This document shows positions 7,551-14,062 of a stretch of 23,322 nt of DNA, one piece after another. Each line of letters starts with the position of its first letter. The stretch's first letter is position 1. This stretch comes from a virus. A program made the position numbers and the translations under genes. The notes under the pieces were generated by a model. It saw only the letters and a program-made list of their open reading frames with translations, did not search any database and was not told the origin of the DNA. The stretch is from IMG/VR virus record IMGVR_UViG_3300049448_000062, positions 1 through 23,322 of that record; one strand, written 5' to 3'.

Positions 7551-8221
7551 CCCACGCGCGCACGCCTGACGTCATTCTGGACACCGTAAGCCGGTCGTTC
7601 GAGGGTCAGCCCGTGGTCTGCATTGGGACAGGGCCGAGTCTGACCAAGGACGACGTGGCATCCGTCAAGGGTCAGGCCAAGGTCATCGCCATCAACGACG
7701 CGTATGCGTGGGCACCGGGGGCCGATGTGCTCTATGCCGCAGATGCCGCGTGGTGGCAGACACACAAGGACGCGCTGGCGTTCGCCGGCGAGAAGTACAC
7801 CGTGGTCAGCCCTGCCAAGATTGCCGATGGCGTGCAATTCCAAGGCGTGAAGCGCTTGCGCCATGCGGGCTATCGCGGCTTGTCCTTGCAACCGGATCGG
7901 CTCTGCCTAGGACTGGCTGGCGGATCGAACTCAGGCTATCAGGCGATCAACCTGGCCGTGCTCATGGGCGCCTCACGGATCCTGCTACTGGGGTACGACA
8001 TGCAGCGAGATGCGAACCGGCGCAACCACTTCTTCGGGAAGCATCCAGACGGCCTGTCGAACGCCTCGCCGTATGAACTGATGGCGCGGGCGTTCAATGA
8101 TCTCGTCGAGCCGCTGAAGCACCTCGGCATCCCTATTGTCAACTGCACGCGCGAAACGGCATTGACGGCCTTTCCACGGCAGCCGTTGCATGAGACGCTG
8201 GCGCAACAGGTGGCGGCATGA
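7547..8221 (+). CDS. DUF115/Maf-like (MptE-like fold) protein, copy 1
   Basis: 224 aa, ATGA overlap with the fibre gene. Motifs of the DUF115 (MAF_flag10) group are visible: PVVCIGTGPSL (22-32), a nucleotide-binding-like glycine loop, KVIAINDAYAWAPGADVL (45-62), and GYQAINLAVLMGASRILLLGYDM near 130-152. In Campylobacter and relatives, Maf proteins with this domain transfer nonulosonic acids to flagellin Ser/Thr, while MptE-like members are pterin diphosphokinases. A protein O-glycosyltransferase role fits the sugar-gene neighbours, but this is inference. The C-terminus (GIPIVNCTRETALTAFPRQP) closely matches copy 2 at 11813. The gene now ends 5 bases before the tail end of a minus-strand cassette, with no terminator between them. 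Confidence 0.82.
   Translation: MTHARTPDVILDTVSRSFEGQPVVCIGTGPSLTKDDVASVKGQAKVIAINDAYAWAPGADVLYAADAAWWQTHKDALAFAGEKYTVVSPAKIADGVQFQGVKRLRHAGYRGLSLQPDRLCLGLAGGSNSGYQAINLAVLMGASRILLLGYDMQRDANRRNHFFGKHPDGLSNASPYELMARAFNDLVEPLKHLGIPIVNCTRETALTAFPRQPLHETLAQQVAA
8209..8221 (+). repeat. 13-bp direct repeat, left copy, flanking the minus-strand cassette
   Basis: GGTGGCGGCATGA ends the DUF115-like gene (codons V-A-A-stop with an embedded ATG). An identical copy is at 9498-9510, on the other side of the minus-strand cassette, and both are followed by GGACG (one base further away on the right). It belongs to a family of similar junction sequences (see findings). Confidence 0.7.
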
Positions 8222-8226
8222 GGACG

Positions 8227-8505
8227 TTACTCCTTGGGCCGGATTCCGAAGCGAGAGAACGCGGCTCGTACCGCACGGTCCACGGAGCTGGCCGTCATGC
8301 GTGTCGGCGTGGCAACACCGAGGCACGAGCACCATACCTGCGCCGAGGACCGAGCTGTGGCTCCGCAGATATGGCATCGGTACTCAGTCTGGATAGACGG
8401 AGGTCTTCCGCCCTTCTGCCCGTTCAATCGAGCGGCGGCAGCCTTGGCCTCGCTCTTGGCTTTCCCGCCTTTACGTCCGAGGGAGACGGCGGCTCTGTTC
8501 TTCAT
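8227..8505 (-). CDS. Small protein with KGG-type basic motif and Cys cluster (cassette gene 5)
   Basis: 92 aa on the minus strand from the ATG at 8505, with AAGGAG about 8 bases upstream and an ATGA overlap with the preceding minus-strand gene. The N-terminus LGRKGGKAKSEAKAAAARLN followed by GQKGGRPPS is a recurrent basic motif in small bacterial and phage proteins. A CHIC plus CSC pair (YRCHICGA, WCSCLG) could bind zinc. Function is unknown. It is the last gene of the five-gene minus-strand cassette and converges with the DUF115-like gene. Confidence 0.75.
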   Translation of the reverse strand: MKNRAAVSLGRKGGKAKSEAKAAAARLNGQKGGRPPSIQTEYRCHICGATARSSAQVWCSCLGVATPTRMTASSVDRAVRAAFSRFGIRPKE

Positions 8506-8687
8506 GCTGCCTGCTCCTTGATGATCCGCTTGATTGCCTCGATGTGGCCGTTGGCCGATGCCCATGCTTCTGTTGTTGCGGTTTGGCCGACGTATGCATC
8601 GACTGCGGAGAGAGCCTTCAATGCTCTGTCCTGCGCTCGTTGCGCCTTCGCTCGTGCCCGAATCGCGTGCATGGCTGGTGACACCAT
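8502..8687 (-). CDS. Small helical protein (cassette gene 4)
   Basis: 61 aa on the minus strand from the ATG at 8687, which overlaps the upstream stop by one base (TAATG) and has AGAGGAG suitably upstream. Sequence such as MHAIRARAKAQRAQDRALKA and EAIKRIIKEQAA predicts almost all helix, rich in Ala, Arg and Lys. I do not recognise a family. The ribosome site and tight packing with its neighbours are the main support for it being real. Confidence 0.68.
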   Translation of the reverse strand: MVSPAMHAIRARAKAQRAQDRALKALSAVDAYVGQTATTEAWASANGHIEAIKRIIKEQAA

Positions 8688-8905
8688 TAGCGGATCTCCT
8701 CTGGTTCTGTCGGAAACTCGACGCCGTACTTCTTGGCCCATCGTCGCGCGTGGCGCCAGTCTGTGGTCACGCTTGTCCGGTGCATTGTTCGGCGCAGACG
8801 ACCGCCGTCTGGAATATCCCACTCGCTTACCATCGTCCACTGGAGTTCGCCAAGATAGCTACGCCTTAGTCGCAGGTAGTGGTCGCTGTGGCCGTGGCCT
8901 CTCAT
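8687..8905 (-). CDS. Small unknown protein (cassette gene 3)
   Basis: 72 aa on the minus strand, ATG at 8905 overlapping the preceding stop (ATGA). The ribosome site is weak (GGTGAAGCG). An internal ATG at 8833 would give 49 aa starting MVSEWDIPDGGRLRR. The N-terminus is rich in His, Arg and Tyr, the C-terminus acidic (GVEFPTEPEEIR). RHARRWAKKYGV suggests a basic helix. No family recognised; translational coupling supports the longer start. Confidence 0.62.
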   Translation of the reverse strand: MRGHGHSDHYLRLRRSYLGELQWTMVSEWDIPDGGRLRRTMHRTSVTTDWRHARRWAKKYGVEFPTEPEEIR

Positions 8906-9108
8906 CGCTTCACCAAGGGCATTACGAAGAACCCGAAGGTCTCATGTCCAGGTATGCCCTTGATCGCCTCTTCGGCGTGCTCACGGTAGCCGAACCCGCC
9001 GATGACCTCAAGGACCTCCCCGCCGCGGTGGGTCAGTTTGACGATGACGAACTCAGGACTAGCGCAGATCGGGCATCGCTTGACGGTCTTTTTGGTCTTG
9101 GTTGCCAT
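8902..9108 (-). CDS. Small CxxC protein (cassette gene 2)
   Basis: 68 aa on the minus strand from the ATG at 9108. Minus-strand GGAG lies 7 bases before it, inside the end of the previous gene, which stops only 3 bases upstream. It begins with a Lys/Thr-rich tail, then KRCPICASPEFVIVKLTHR: a single CxxC knuckle, so metal binding would need a dimer. The GGFGYREHAEEAIKGIPGHE region looks alpha/beta. No function recognised. Confidence 0.72.
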   Translation of the reverse strand: MATKTKKTVKRCPICASPEFVIVKLTHRGGEVLEVIGGFGYREHAEEAIKGIPGHETFGFFVMPLVKR

Positions 9109-9111
9109 TGT

Positions 9112-9378
9112 CTATCTCCATTCCGGAGCGATGTAAATCCTGACGCCGTAGTCCCGAGTCGCCTTTGTCCATGCCGGCGTGTCAGAGATGGCCAAGCCTG
9201 CCGACTTCGCCAGCTTGGCGATCCAAGCGTAGTCGGCCTTGCGGTAGAGCTTTACTTCGATGGTGTCCTCTCCGAGCGGCTTGGGTACCACGAAGAGGTT
9301 CTCGCCTCTCGCCTTGCCATCGATGGCCGCCAGGAGTTCGTCGCGCTTCCTCGTCGCCGTCGTCATCATCGTTTCCAT
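9112..9378 (-). CDS. Small alpha/beta protein, first gene of the minus-strand cassette
   Basis: 88 aa on the minus strand from the ATG at 9378. The longer open frame reaches an ATG at 9408, but that lies inside the -35/-10 spacer and cannot be on the transcript. The predicted transcription start falls at about 9378, so the mRNA may be leaderless; ATGs at 9369 and 9366 are alternatives. The sequence has a helix (RKRDELLAAIDGKA), strands (ENLFVVPKPLGEDTIEVKLY) and RIYIAPEW at the end. I do not recognise the family. Gene order and promoter make it the lead gene of a moron-like unit. Confidence 0.72.
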   Translation of the reverse strand: METMMTTATRKRDELLAAIDGKARGENLFVVPKPLGEDTIEVKLYRKADYAWIAKLAKSAGLAISDTPAWTKATRDYGVRIYIAPEWR

Positions 9379-9384
9379 GTAGAG

Positions 9385-9413
9385 AGTATTACCCAAGCGC
9401 TTGGGCATGTCAA
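9385..9413 (-). promoter_or_regulatory. Minus-strand sigma70-type promoter with palindromic operator in the spacer
   Basis: On the minus strand TTGACA (9413-9408, perfect -35) is followed by a 17-bp spacer and AATACT (9390-9385, 4 of 6 to the -10 consensus). Within the spacer lies a perfect 14-bp palindrome, CCCAAGCGCTTGGG (9392-9405). A protein bound there would block RNA polymerase, the classical repressor layout. This is the best sigma70-type promoter seen in the window, and it drives only the small minus-strand cassette. Confidence 0.8.
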
Positions 9414-9506
9414 TAGGGAATCGACCGGCCCAGATACGATTTTTGAAGAGAAAGCGAAACCATCAGAATTGCTAAGTATTATGGCTTTAGGACCGTTGGT
9501 GGCGGC
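9414..9506. other. AT-rich gap behind the cassette promoter
   Basis: No gene is supported here. The stretch is noticeably AT-rich and lies upstream of the minus-strand promoter, where an UP-like element could sit. On the plus strand TATTAT (9477-9482) matches a -10 at 5 of 6 positions, but no -35 is present at a proper distance, so a promoter for the downstream glycosylation genes is only a weak possibility. Confidence 0.4.
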
Positions 9507-9510
9507 ATGA
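9498..9510 (+). repeat. 13-bp direct repeat, right copy, flanking the minus-strand cassette
   Basis: Identical to 8209-8221. Its ATG (9507) is the start of the small zinc-ribbon gene. Before the cassette was inserted, that start probably overlapped the stop of the DUF115-like gene directly. Confidence 0.7.
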
Positions 9511-9683
9511 CGGACGCCGCACGTAAAGCCGTGCTCGCTAGTCGCTGGGCCTCCGTTGGGGCCTGCACGCGGTGTGGGTTGTTCATGCAGACCAAGCGCT
9601 TCCGGCGTTGCCTGCCCTGTCGTCGGAAGCACGCCCGCTGGGCGCTGGCCTTCTATCACCGTCGCAAGGCGGTGGCTGCGTGA
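9507..9683 (+). CDS. 58-aa zinc-ribbon-like protein
   Basis: A short gene of 58 aa between the ATG at 9507 and the TGA at 9683. Two CxxC pairs (C20, C23 in ACTRCGLF; C35, C38 in RCLPCRRKH) spaced by 11 residues form a plausible zinc ribbon, with a basic Arg/His/Trp-rich C-terminus, as in small nucleic-acid-binding phage proteins. It overlaps the next gene by 4 bases (GTGA), as do most + strand genes of this block, which strongly suggests it is real. GGTGG lies 4 bases before the ATG. Role unknown; a transcription or DNA-binding factor is possible. Confidence 0.72.
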   Translation: MTDAARKAVLASRWASVGACTRCGLFMQTKRFRRCLPCRRKHARWALAFYHRRKAVAA

Positions 9684-10519
9684 ACCTCCTGATCATTCCA
9701 GGCGGCAAGGAATCCGCACAGGTTCGCGGCCTCCAGTTGGGCCATGCCTTTGATGCGCGCGTCAGCGTCAAGCCCTCGCGCGGCCTGATCGCGTGGGCGG
9801 ATACCGTGGTCTGCGTCAAGCGCTCGCTGTTTGAGTTCGGCAACCTTGTGCGGGCCATTGGCAAGCCGCTGATCTGGGATGCCGTCGACTTCTGGGATCA
9901 GCCTGAGCAGAACGGCCTGACCGAGACTGAGGCGAAGGCGCTGCTGCACGCGCACATCGAGAAGTACCAGCCCGTGCTGGTGGTTGGCGCAACACGGTCG
10001 ATGGCTGATGCCGCTGGTGGCGTCTATCTCCCGCACCATTCACGGCCCGGACTCTCGGCTGGTCCTGTGCGTGAGAAGGTGCAGATCGTGGCGTATGAAG
10101 GCGTGCCGAAGTACCTCGGCAACTGGATGCACGCGATTGCTGGCGCGTGTATGAAGCGCGATTGGTCCTTCGTGATCAACCCAAAGGATCTGCGAGATGC
10201 AGACATCGTCGTGGCCTTCCGAGAGGGAAAGTATGACGGCTACATGTGCCGCGAATGGAAGAGCGGCGTCAAGATCGTCAACGCGATGGCGGCAGGACGG
10301 CCGATCATCACGCAGGACAACGCAGCCTTCCGCGAACTGTCGCCCATCGGCACCACGGTGACGGACCACCTTGAACTCGCGTCGGCCTTCGACAAGTACG
10401 CCGATCAGGCGCTGCGTCAGAGCGCGGTCGACCAGTCGCGATCGGAAGCCTTGACGCTGGAGCGCGTGGCCGCACGTTATCGTCGGATCCTGCTCGACGC
10501 CCATCAGGTGGCCTCGTGA
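9680..10519 (+). CDS. GT-B-type glycosyltransferase-like protein
   Basis: 279 aa from GTG 9680 (GTGA overlap). The N-terminal half is a Rossmann-like region (LLIIPGGKESAQVRGLQLG, PLIWDAVDFWDQP). The C-terminal half carries GVKIVNAMAAGRPIITQDN with AAFREL (about 197-220), the donor-site pattern of GT-B family 4 enzymes: an E/K-x-x-N-A-x-A-x-G-x-P segment followed by a conserved Glu. At 279 aa it is shorter than typical GT4 enzymes (about 350-400), so the acceptor domain may be reduced. Probable sugar transferase; donor and acceptor cannot be told. It ends with the repeated junction sequence GGTGGCCTCGTGA. Confidence 0.72.
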   Translation: MNLLIIPGGKESAQVRGLQLGHAFDARVSVKPSRGLIAWADTVVCVKRSLFEFGNLVRAIGKPLIWDAVDFWDQPEQNGLTETEAKALLHAHIEKYQPVLVVGATRSMADAAGGVYLPHHSRPGLSAGPVREKVQIVAYEGVPKYLGNWMHAIAGACMKRDWSFVINPKDLRDADIVVAFREGKYDGYMCREWKSGVKIVNAMAAGRPIITQDNAAFRELSPIGTTVTDHLELASAFDKYADQALRQSAVDQSRSEALTLERVAARYRRILLDAHQVAS

Positions 10520-11217
10520 AGAAGTATCCCAGAGTGTTCGGGGAAGTCGAGACCCTACAGCGCGTGGTCGCAGGGGCCAGTCTCGCGCGCTACGGTGACG
10601 GCGAGTTCAAGATGGCCTCGCGCGTGGTTGGCATCAAGTCGCAGGTCGCAAACGAGCGTCTCTCGGAGCGCCTCGCGTCTATTCTGACCACGTCTGGATC
10701 GTGCCTCGTGGGCGTGCCGAACATCCACGCAGTCATCGATGAGCACGTCTCCGACCAGAAGGTGGAGCACTGGTCGAAGTACCTGAATTATCGCTCGCTG
10801 CTATCAGACCGGCCCTACTACAGCAGTTTCGTGACGCGTCCGGATTCGGCACCGTGGATCAACACGCCTGAGTACTGGGCGCTGCTCGAGTCTCTCTGGC
10901 TCGGTCAGGACGTGACGCTGGTGCGCGGGAGCGGGAAGTCGCTCGTAGGAGAGGATCTGGACGGCGCGCGGACGGTCACGGAGATCGTAGCTCCGCGCCA
11001 GCATGCGTGGGCCGAGTACGCGTCACTCCTCGCGCGGATTGGGACGCCGAAGCGGGCGCTGCTCTGCCTCGGCCCGACAGCGACCGTGATGGCGGTGGAC
11101 CTGTGCGCGCGTGGTGTCCACGCGATCGATCTGGGCCATGTCGGGATGTTCCTCAGAAAAGTCAAGCGTGGCCAGCCGTTGGTCGTGACAGAGGAAGACA
11201 AGGTAGCCGTCGCATGA
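10516..11217 (+). CDS. GT-D fold glycosyltransferase (DUF1792-like)
   Basis: 233 aa from GTG 10516 (GTGA overlap). ASLARYGDGEFKMA (21-34) is the hallmark of DUF1792/GT-D enzymes: a strand followed by D-G-E, whose acidic residues bind the metal and nucleotide sugar. The C-terminal GTPKRALLCLGPTATVMAVD and IDLGHVGMFLR fit the second half of this fold. In streptococci the founding GT-D enzyme extends O-linked glycans on a serine-rich adhesin, so this gene fits a protein-glycosylation pathway. The length matches the family domain. The substrate is unknown. Confidence 0.82.
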   Translation: MKKYPRVFGEVETLQRVVAGASLARYGDGEFKMASRVVGIKSQVANERLSERLASILTTSGSCLVGVPNIHAVIDEHVSDQKVEHWSKYLNYRSLLSDRPYYSSFVTRPDSAPWINTPEYWALLESLWLGQDVTLVRGSGKSLVGEDLDGARTVTEIVAPRQHAWAEYASLLARIGTPKRALLCLGPTATVMAVDLCARGVHAIDLGHVGMFLRKVKRGQPLVVTEEDKVAVA

Positions 11218-11816
11218 CGATCGCCCACCGCGAGTTCCAGACCTACGCCGAGTATGTCTATCACCAAGGCGGCAAGGCCCGCGGCAACCGTGACGAGCTG
11301 CTGTCCCATCTCCAGAAGAAGACGGACGGCTTCGCGAAGATCTTCCGCATTGCGGCGAAGCATCTGAAGCCTGGATCGGTCCTGTGCCTTGGTGCGCGAA
11401 CCGGCGCCGAGTCAATCGGGGCAGAGCGCGCTGGCTTCGTCGGGTCTGTCGGTGTGGATCTGCATCCTGTCGGGCCGACGGTGCTGCAGGGCGACTGGCA
11501 CAGCTTGCCACAGTTCACGGATGCGTCGTTCGACAACGCCTACTGCAACAGCCTGGACCACTGCCTCTATCTCGACAAGTTCGCGGCCGAAGTGAAGCGC
11601 ATCCTGCGTCCTGATGGTCGGCTGTACCTGATGGCCACGAACCGCGAAGGCAACTCGGTGGAGTCGTGGCGCCAGAAGTGGAGCAAGAGCAACGAGGCGC
11701 TGTACTGGCAGACGTCGGACGATCTCTGCGCGGCGGTCTGCGCGTATGGCTTCGAGCGCGTGGCGCACTGGCGTGCGGGCAAGTGGGGCAACGACGTGCT
11801 GAAGGTGTCCGCGTGA
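11214..11816 (+). CDS. Class I SAM-dependent methyltransferase (copy A)
   Basis: 200 aa from ATG 11214 (ATGA overlap; AAGG about 10 bases upstream). Motif I is SVLCLGARTGAES (55-67), the acidic end of strand 2 is GVDLHP (80-85), and FDNAYCNSLDHCLYLDKF matches the Methyltransf_11 motif IV/post region with LRPDGRLYLM after it. It probably transfers methyl to a small molecule or sugar hydroxyl; methylated terminal sugars are common on surface glycans. Substrate is inference from the neighbouring glycosyltransferases. No DNA-methylase N/DPPY motif is present. Confidence 0.82.
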   Translation: MTIAHREFQTYAEYVYHQGGKARGNRDELLSHLQKKTDGFAKIFRIAAKHLKPGSVLCLGARTGAESIGAERAGFVGSVGVDLHPVGPTVLQGDWHSLPQFTDASFDNAYCNSLDHCLYLDKFAAEVKRILRPDGRLYLMATNREGNSVESWRQKWSKSNEALYWQTSDDLCAAVCAYGFERVAHWRAGKWGNDVLKVSA

Positions 11817-12445
11817 GCGTAGCCACGATGGAATACCGCAAGGCGTGGTCAATCCCACGAGAGTGGGCCGGCGAGCGCTGCTTCATCCTCTGCAACGGGG
11901 AAAGCCTCCGCGCGCAGAGGCATCTGATCCCGAAACTCAAAGGCCGGATCATCGCAATCAAGGAAGCCGTGCGCCTGCGGCCTGACGCGGACGTGCTGTT
12001 CGTTGCCGCCGAGCGTGCCGTGGACATCAATCCTCCCTTGTTCAAGCTGTTTACGGGGCAGTACATCATCGCCCGCAACAAGGTCCCGACCGGCTATCCG
12101 GAGTCCGTGCATCGCATTTGCCGCACGAAGGATCACGCGCACCTGTGCGATCTGCCGGATCACGTCTGTGGCTACGACTGCGGCACGTCAGCGATCAATG
12201 TGGCCTACCACTTCGGGGCGACAGAGATCATCCTGCTCGGGATGGATATGACCGGGAACCGCTGGTGCAATGGGGAGTTTGATCATCCGATGCCGGTTAT
12301 CCCCAATCAGCACCACGCACGGCACAAGTCGGTCCTGCCGGACATCGCGAAGGATGCGAAGGCGAAGGGCATCCGGATCGTGAACTGCTCACCGACGAGC
12401 GTGGTCACGGCCTTTGAGAAGCAGCCCTTGGAGGCGTTCCTGTGA
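11813..12445 (+). CDS. DUF115/Maf-like protein, copy 2
   Basis: 210 aa from GTG 11813 (GTGA overlap). It shares the layout of the first copy: RCFILCNGESL (22-32) replacing CIGTGPSL, RIIAIKEAVRLRPDADVLFV (45-64), CGTSAINVAYHFGATEIILL (123-142) and GMDM, ending GIRIVNCSPTSVVTAFEKQP. The two are paralogues that have diverged mainly in the middle (extra Cys and His residues here: HLCDLPDHVCGYDC). A glycosyl- or nucleotidyl-type transferase role is inferred from the family. It may act on a different acceptor or sugar from copy 1. Confidence 0.82.
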   Translation: MSVATMEYRKAWSIPREWAGERCFILCNGESLRAQRHLIPKLKGRIIAIKEAVRLRPDADVLFVAAERAVDINPPLFKLFTGQYIIARNKVPTGYPESVHRICRTKDHAHLCDLPDHVCGYDCGTSAINVAYHFGATEIILLGMDMTGNRWCNGEFDHPMPVIPNQHHARHKSVLPDIAKDAKAKGIRIVNCSPTSVVTAFEKQPLEAFL

Positions 12446-12594
12446 AGAAGTGGATCTATCGACGGTGCTACGCCTACGCCCACAACGGATTCCCTGGCTC
12501 GTACTTTGAGCTCGGCATCAACTACGAGCGCGGTGACGTCACGCTGATGCTGGGCTTCTGGTCCGTGGGTGTCTTTCTGCGTGGTAGCAAATGA
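12442..12594 (+). CDS. 50-aa protein of unknown function
   Basis: A 50-aa gene from GTG 12442 to TGA 12594, below the length cut-off of most gene finders. It has a strong ribosome site (GGAGG at 12430-12434, 7-base spacing) and 4-base overlaps with both neighbours (GTGA and ATGA). The sequence is aromatic-rich: MKKWIYRRCYAYAHNG at the start, then LGFWSVGVFLRGSK at the end. It might be a small beta protein; a weak hydrophobic stretch near the end is too short to call a membrane segment. No family recognised. Confidence 0.72.
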   Translation: MKKWIYRRCYAYAHNGFPGSYFELGINYERGDVTLMLGFWSVGVFLRGSK

Positions 12595-13262
12595 TCGTGG
12601 TCTACACGGCCATCATCGGCGGCTGCGACAGCTTGAAGCCTGCTCCTGTCGGCGCGGACAATTGCTATTGCTTCAGTGACGATCCAGCGATGTACGAAGG
12701 CATCGACGGTCGGGTCTTGGGGTGGCGTGTCGTGGGCGCCGGAGACTGGAGCGATCCACGTCGAGAAGCGTGGCACCTCCGTTGTGTGCCTCACGAACTG
12801 TTTCCGAGGGCTGACACGACGATCTGGATGGACGCCTCGTTCACGATGACGAACCTACCGAAGCTGCTCAAGGACTCGGCGGGCCACGAACTCGCAGCCT
12901 TGCGGCATCATGGACGCACCACGGTCACGGCTGAAGGCGCCGCGGTCGTGAAGGCGGGACAGGCCACGCAGGACGAAGTGGACACGCAACTCAGCGCCTA
13001 TCGCGCTGAAGGCTTCGGAATGATTCCGCTGTCGGTGTCCTGCATCCTCGTGCGACAGAACACGCCGAAGGTCACAGCGTTCAATAACCTGTGGGACTCA
13101 GAGATCAAGAAGTATCCCGGCGACAACACGCAACTGAGTCTGGACTATGCGGCGTGGAAGTCTGGACTGTTCTGGCATGCGCTGAAGGGCGGCAGGCTGG
13201 ACAACCCCTACGCGGTGCATGACCGCGCCGATCACAAGGCGCGACGAAAGCCGTACCGATGA
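12591..13262 (+). CDS. TOD1/MUCI70 (DUF616)-like glycosyltransferase
   Basis: 223 aa from ATG 12591 (ATGA overlap). MIVVYTAIIGGCDSLKPAPV at the start, NCYCFSD (24-30), the Arg/His-rich WHLRCVPHELFP (61-72) and IWMDASF (78-84) are the ordered motifs of the DUF616 (TOD1/MUCI70) group, a GT-A-like family in which the WxDAS segment takes the place of DxD. SCILVRQNTPKV and YPGDNTQLSLDYA match its C-terminal part. Likely sugar transferase; donor and acceptor unknown. Confidence 0.78.
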   Translation: MIVVYTAIIGGCDSLKPAPVGADNCYCFSDDPAMYEGIDGRVLGWRVVGAGDWSDPRREAWHLRCVPHELFPRADTTIWMDASFTMTNLPKLLKDSAGHELAALRHHGRTTVTAEGAAVVKAGQATQDEVDTQLSAYRAEGFGMIPLSVSCILVRQNTPKVTAFNNLWDSEIKKYPGDNTQLSLDYAAWKSGLFWHALKGGRLDNPYAVHDRADHKARRKPYR

Positions 13263-14062
13263 GCGAGACGATCCGCCTCTTCGTCGGATGCGATGGAACG
13301 AACTGTGATTTAGAGTCGCAGGTTGTGCTGGAGTATTCGCTGCGCAAGCACGCCAGTCAACCGGTCGAGATCGTCTGGATGCAGCAGGCCGCAGCGGGTC
13401 CGTGGAGCGACTGGAATTGTGCGCGTGGTAGGACTCCGTTCAGCGGGTTCCGATGGTCCGTGCCTTCCGTCTGCGGGTATGAAGGCAAGGCCCTGTACTG
13501 CGATAGCGACTTCGTGTTTTTATCTGACGTGGCTGAATTGTGGAACCAGCCGATTCCGGGCGTGGCGCTGATTAGGAACACTGAAGACAAGATCCAGCGG
13601 GCGGCCTGCATCCTGTTCGATTGTACCCACGCCAAGGGCCACGTCCCTCCGCTGAAGGCGCTGAAGAAGATCGCCGACCCACATGATCACTGCTGCCAAT
13701 ATTTCAGGCTGCATCGGGATCTGTTGGGGCGATTCGTGGGAAAATGGGACTGCATCGACTACGAGAAGGACTTCGAGTCCAGGCTGGCGTGGACGCCTGA
13801 ATCGATCAAGGCATATCACTACACCAGAATCTCCTCACAGTTGCAGTTGAAGCATGCCGTACCTCGGCTCGCGCGTGAAGGCCGATCCCATTGGTACACT
13901 GGCGCAATCCGTGCTCATCAGCGTCTGGAGTTGCAGGACATGTTCGACGGGTTACTTGCCGAAGCGCTCGCCGCTGGCTACTCTGTCGATCGGTATCGCG
14001 TCGCGCCATTCGCTGGCGCTACGAGACGAGACTTTGTCTATGCCAGCGAGAACCGGCGATGA
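13259..14062 (+). CDS. GT8-like (GT-A) glycosyltransferase
   Basis: 267 aa from ATG 13259 (ATGA overlap). RLFVGCDGTNCDLESQVVLE and SLRKHASQPVEIVWM form the nucleotide-binding start. FRWSVPSVCGYEGKALYCDS leads into the DSD metal site (82-84) and VFLSDVAELW, the GT8 layout in which a helix and the line 'Y-x-D-x-D-x-x-x-x-D-x-x-x-L' follow each other. AYHYTRI near residue 185 fits the late conserved His. The final 40 residues are less conserved. Its 3' end overlaps the GIY-YIG gene by 4 bases. Confidence 0.8.
   Translation: MSETIRLFVGCDGTNCDLESQVVLEYSLRKHASQPVEIVWMQQAAAGPWSDWNCARGRTPFSGFRWSVPSVCGYEGKALYCDSDFVFLSDVAELWNQPIPGVALIRNTEDKIQRAACILFDCTHAKGHVPPLKALKKIADPHDHCCQYFRLHRDLLGRFVGKWDCIDYEKDFESRLAWTPESIKAYHYTRISSQLQLKHAVPRLAREGRSHWYTGAIRAHQRLELQDMFDGLLAEALAAGYSVDRYRVAPFAGATRRDFVYASENRR

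Noticed and set aside
6704-7891. 395-codon minus-strand frame rich in Pro and Ser
   Set aside because: Antisense shadow of the Gly-X-Y repeats; Gly and Asp codons read backwards give Pro/Ser/Val repeats.
9392-9405. LexA (SOS) box
   Set aside because: The palindrome CCCAAGCGCTTGGG does not match the LexA sites I know (CTGT-N8-ACAG, GAAC-N4-GTTC, GTTC-N7-GTTC). An unknown repressor is more likely.
9477-9482. Plus-strand promoter (TATTAT) for the glycosylation genes
   Set aside because: No -35 at 16-18 bp and no extended -10; AT-rich context makes a chance match likely.
8218-9510. 430-codon plus-strand open frame as a gene
   Set aside because: The minus strand holds five compact genes with ribosome sites, overlaps and a good promoter. 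The plus-strand translation looks like an antisense product (Arg/Ser/Cys-rich, no motif). Its openness is reported as a finding instead.
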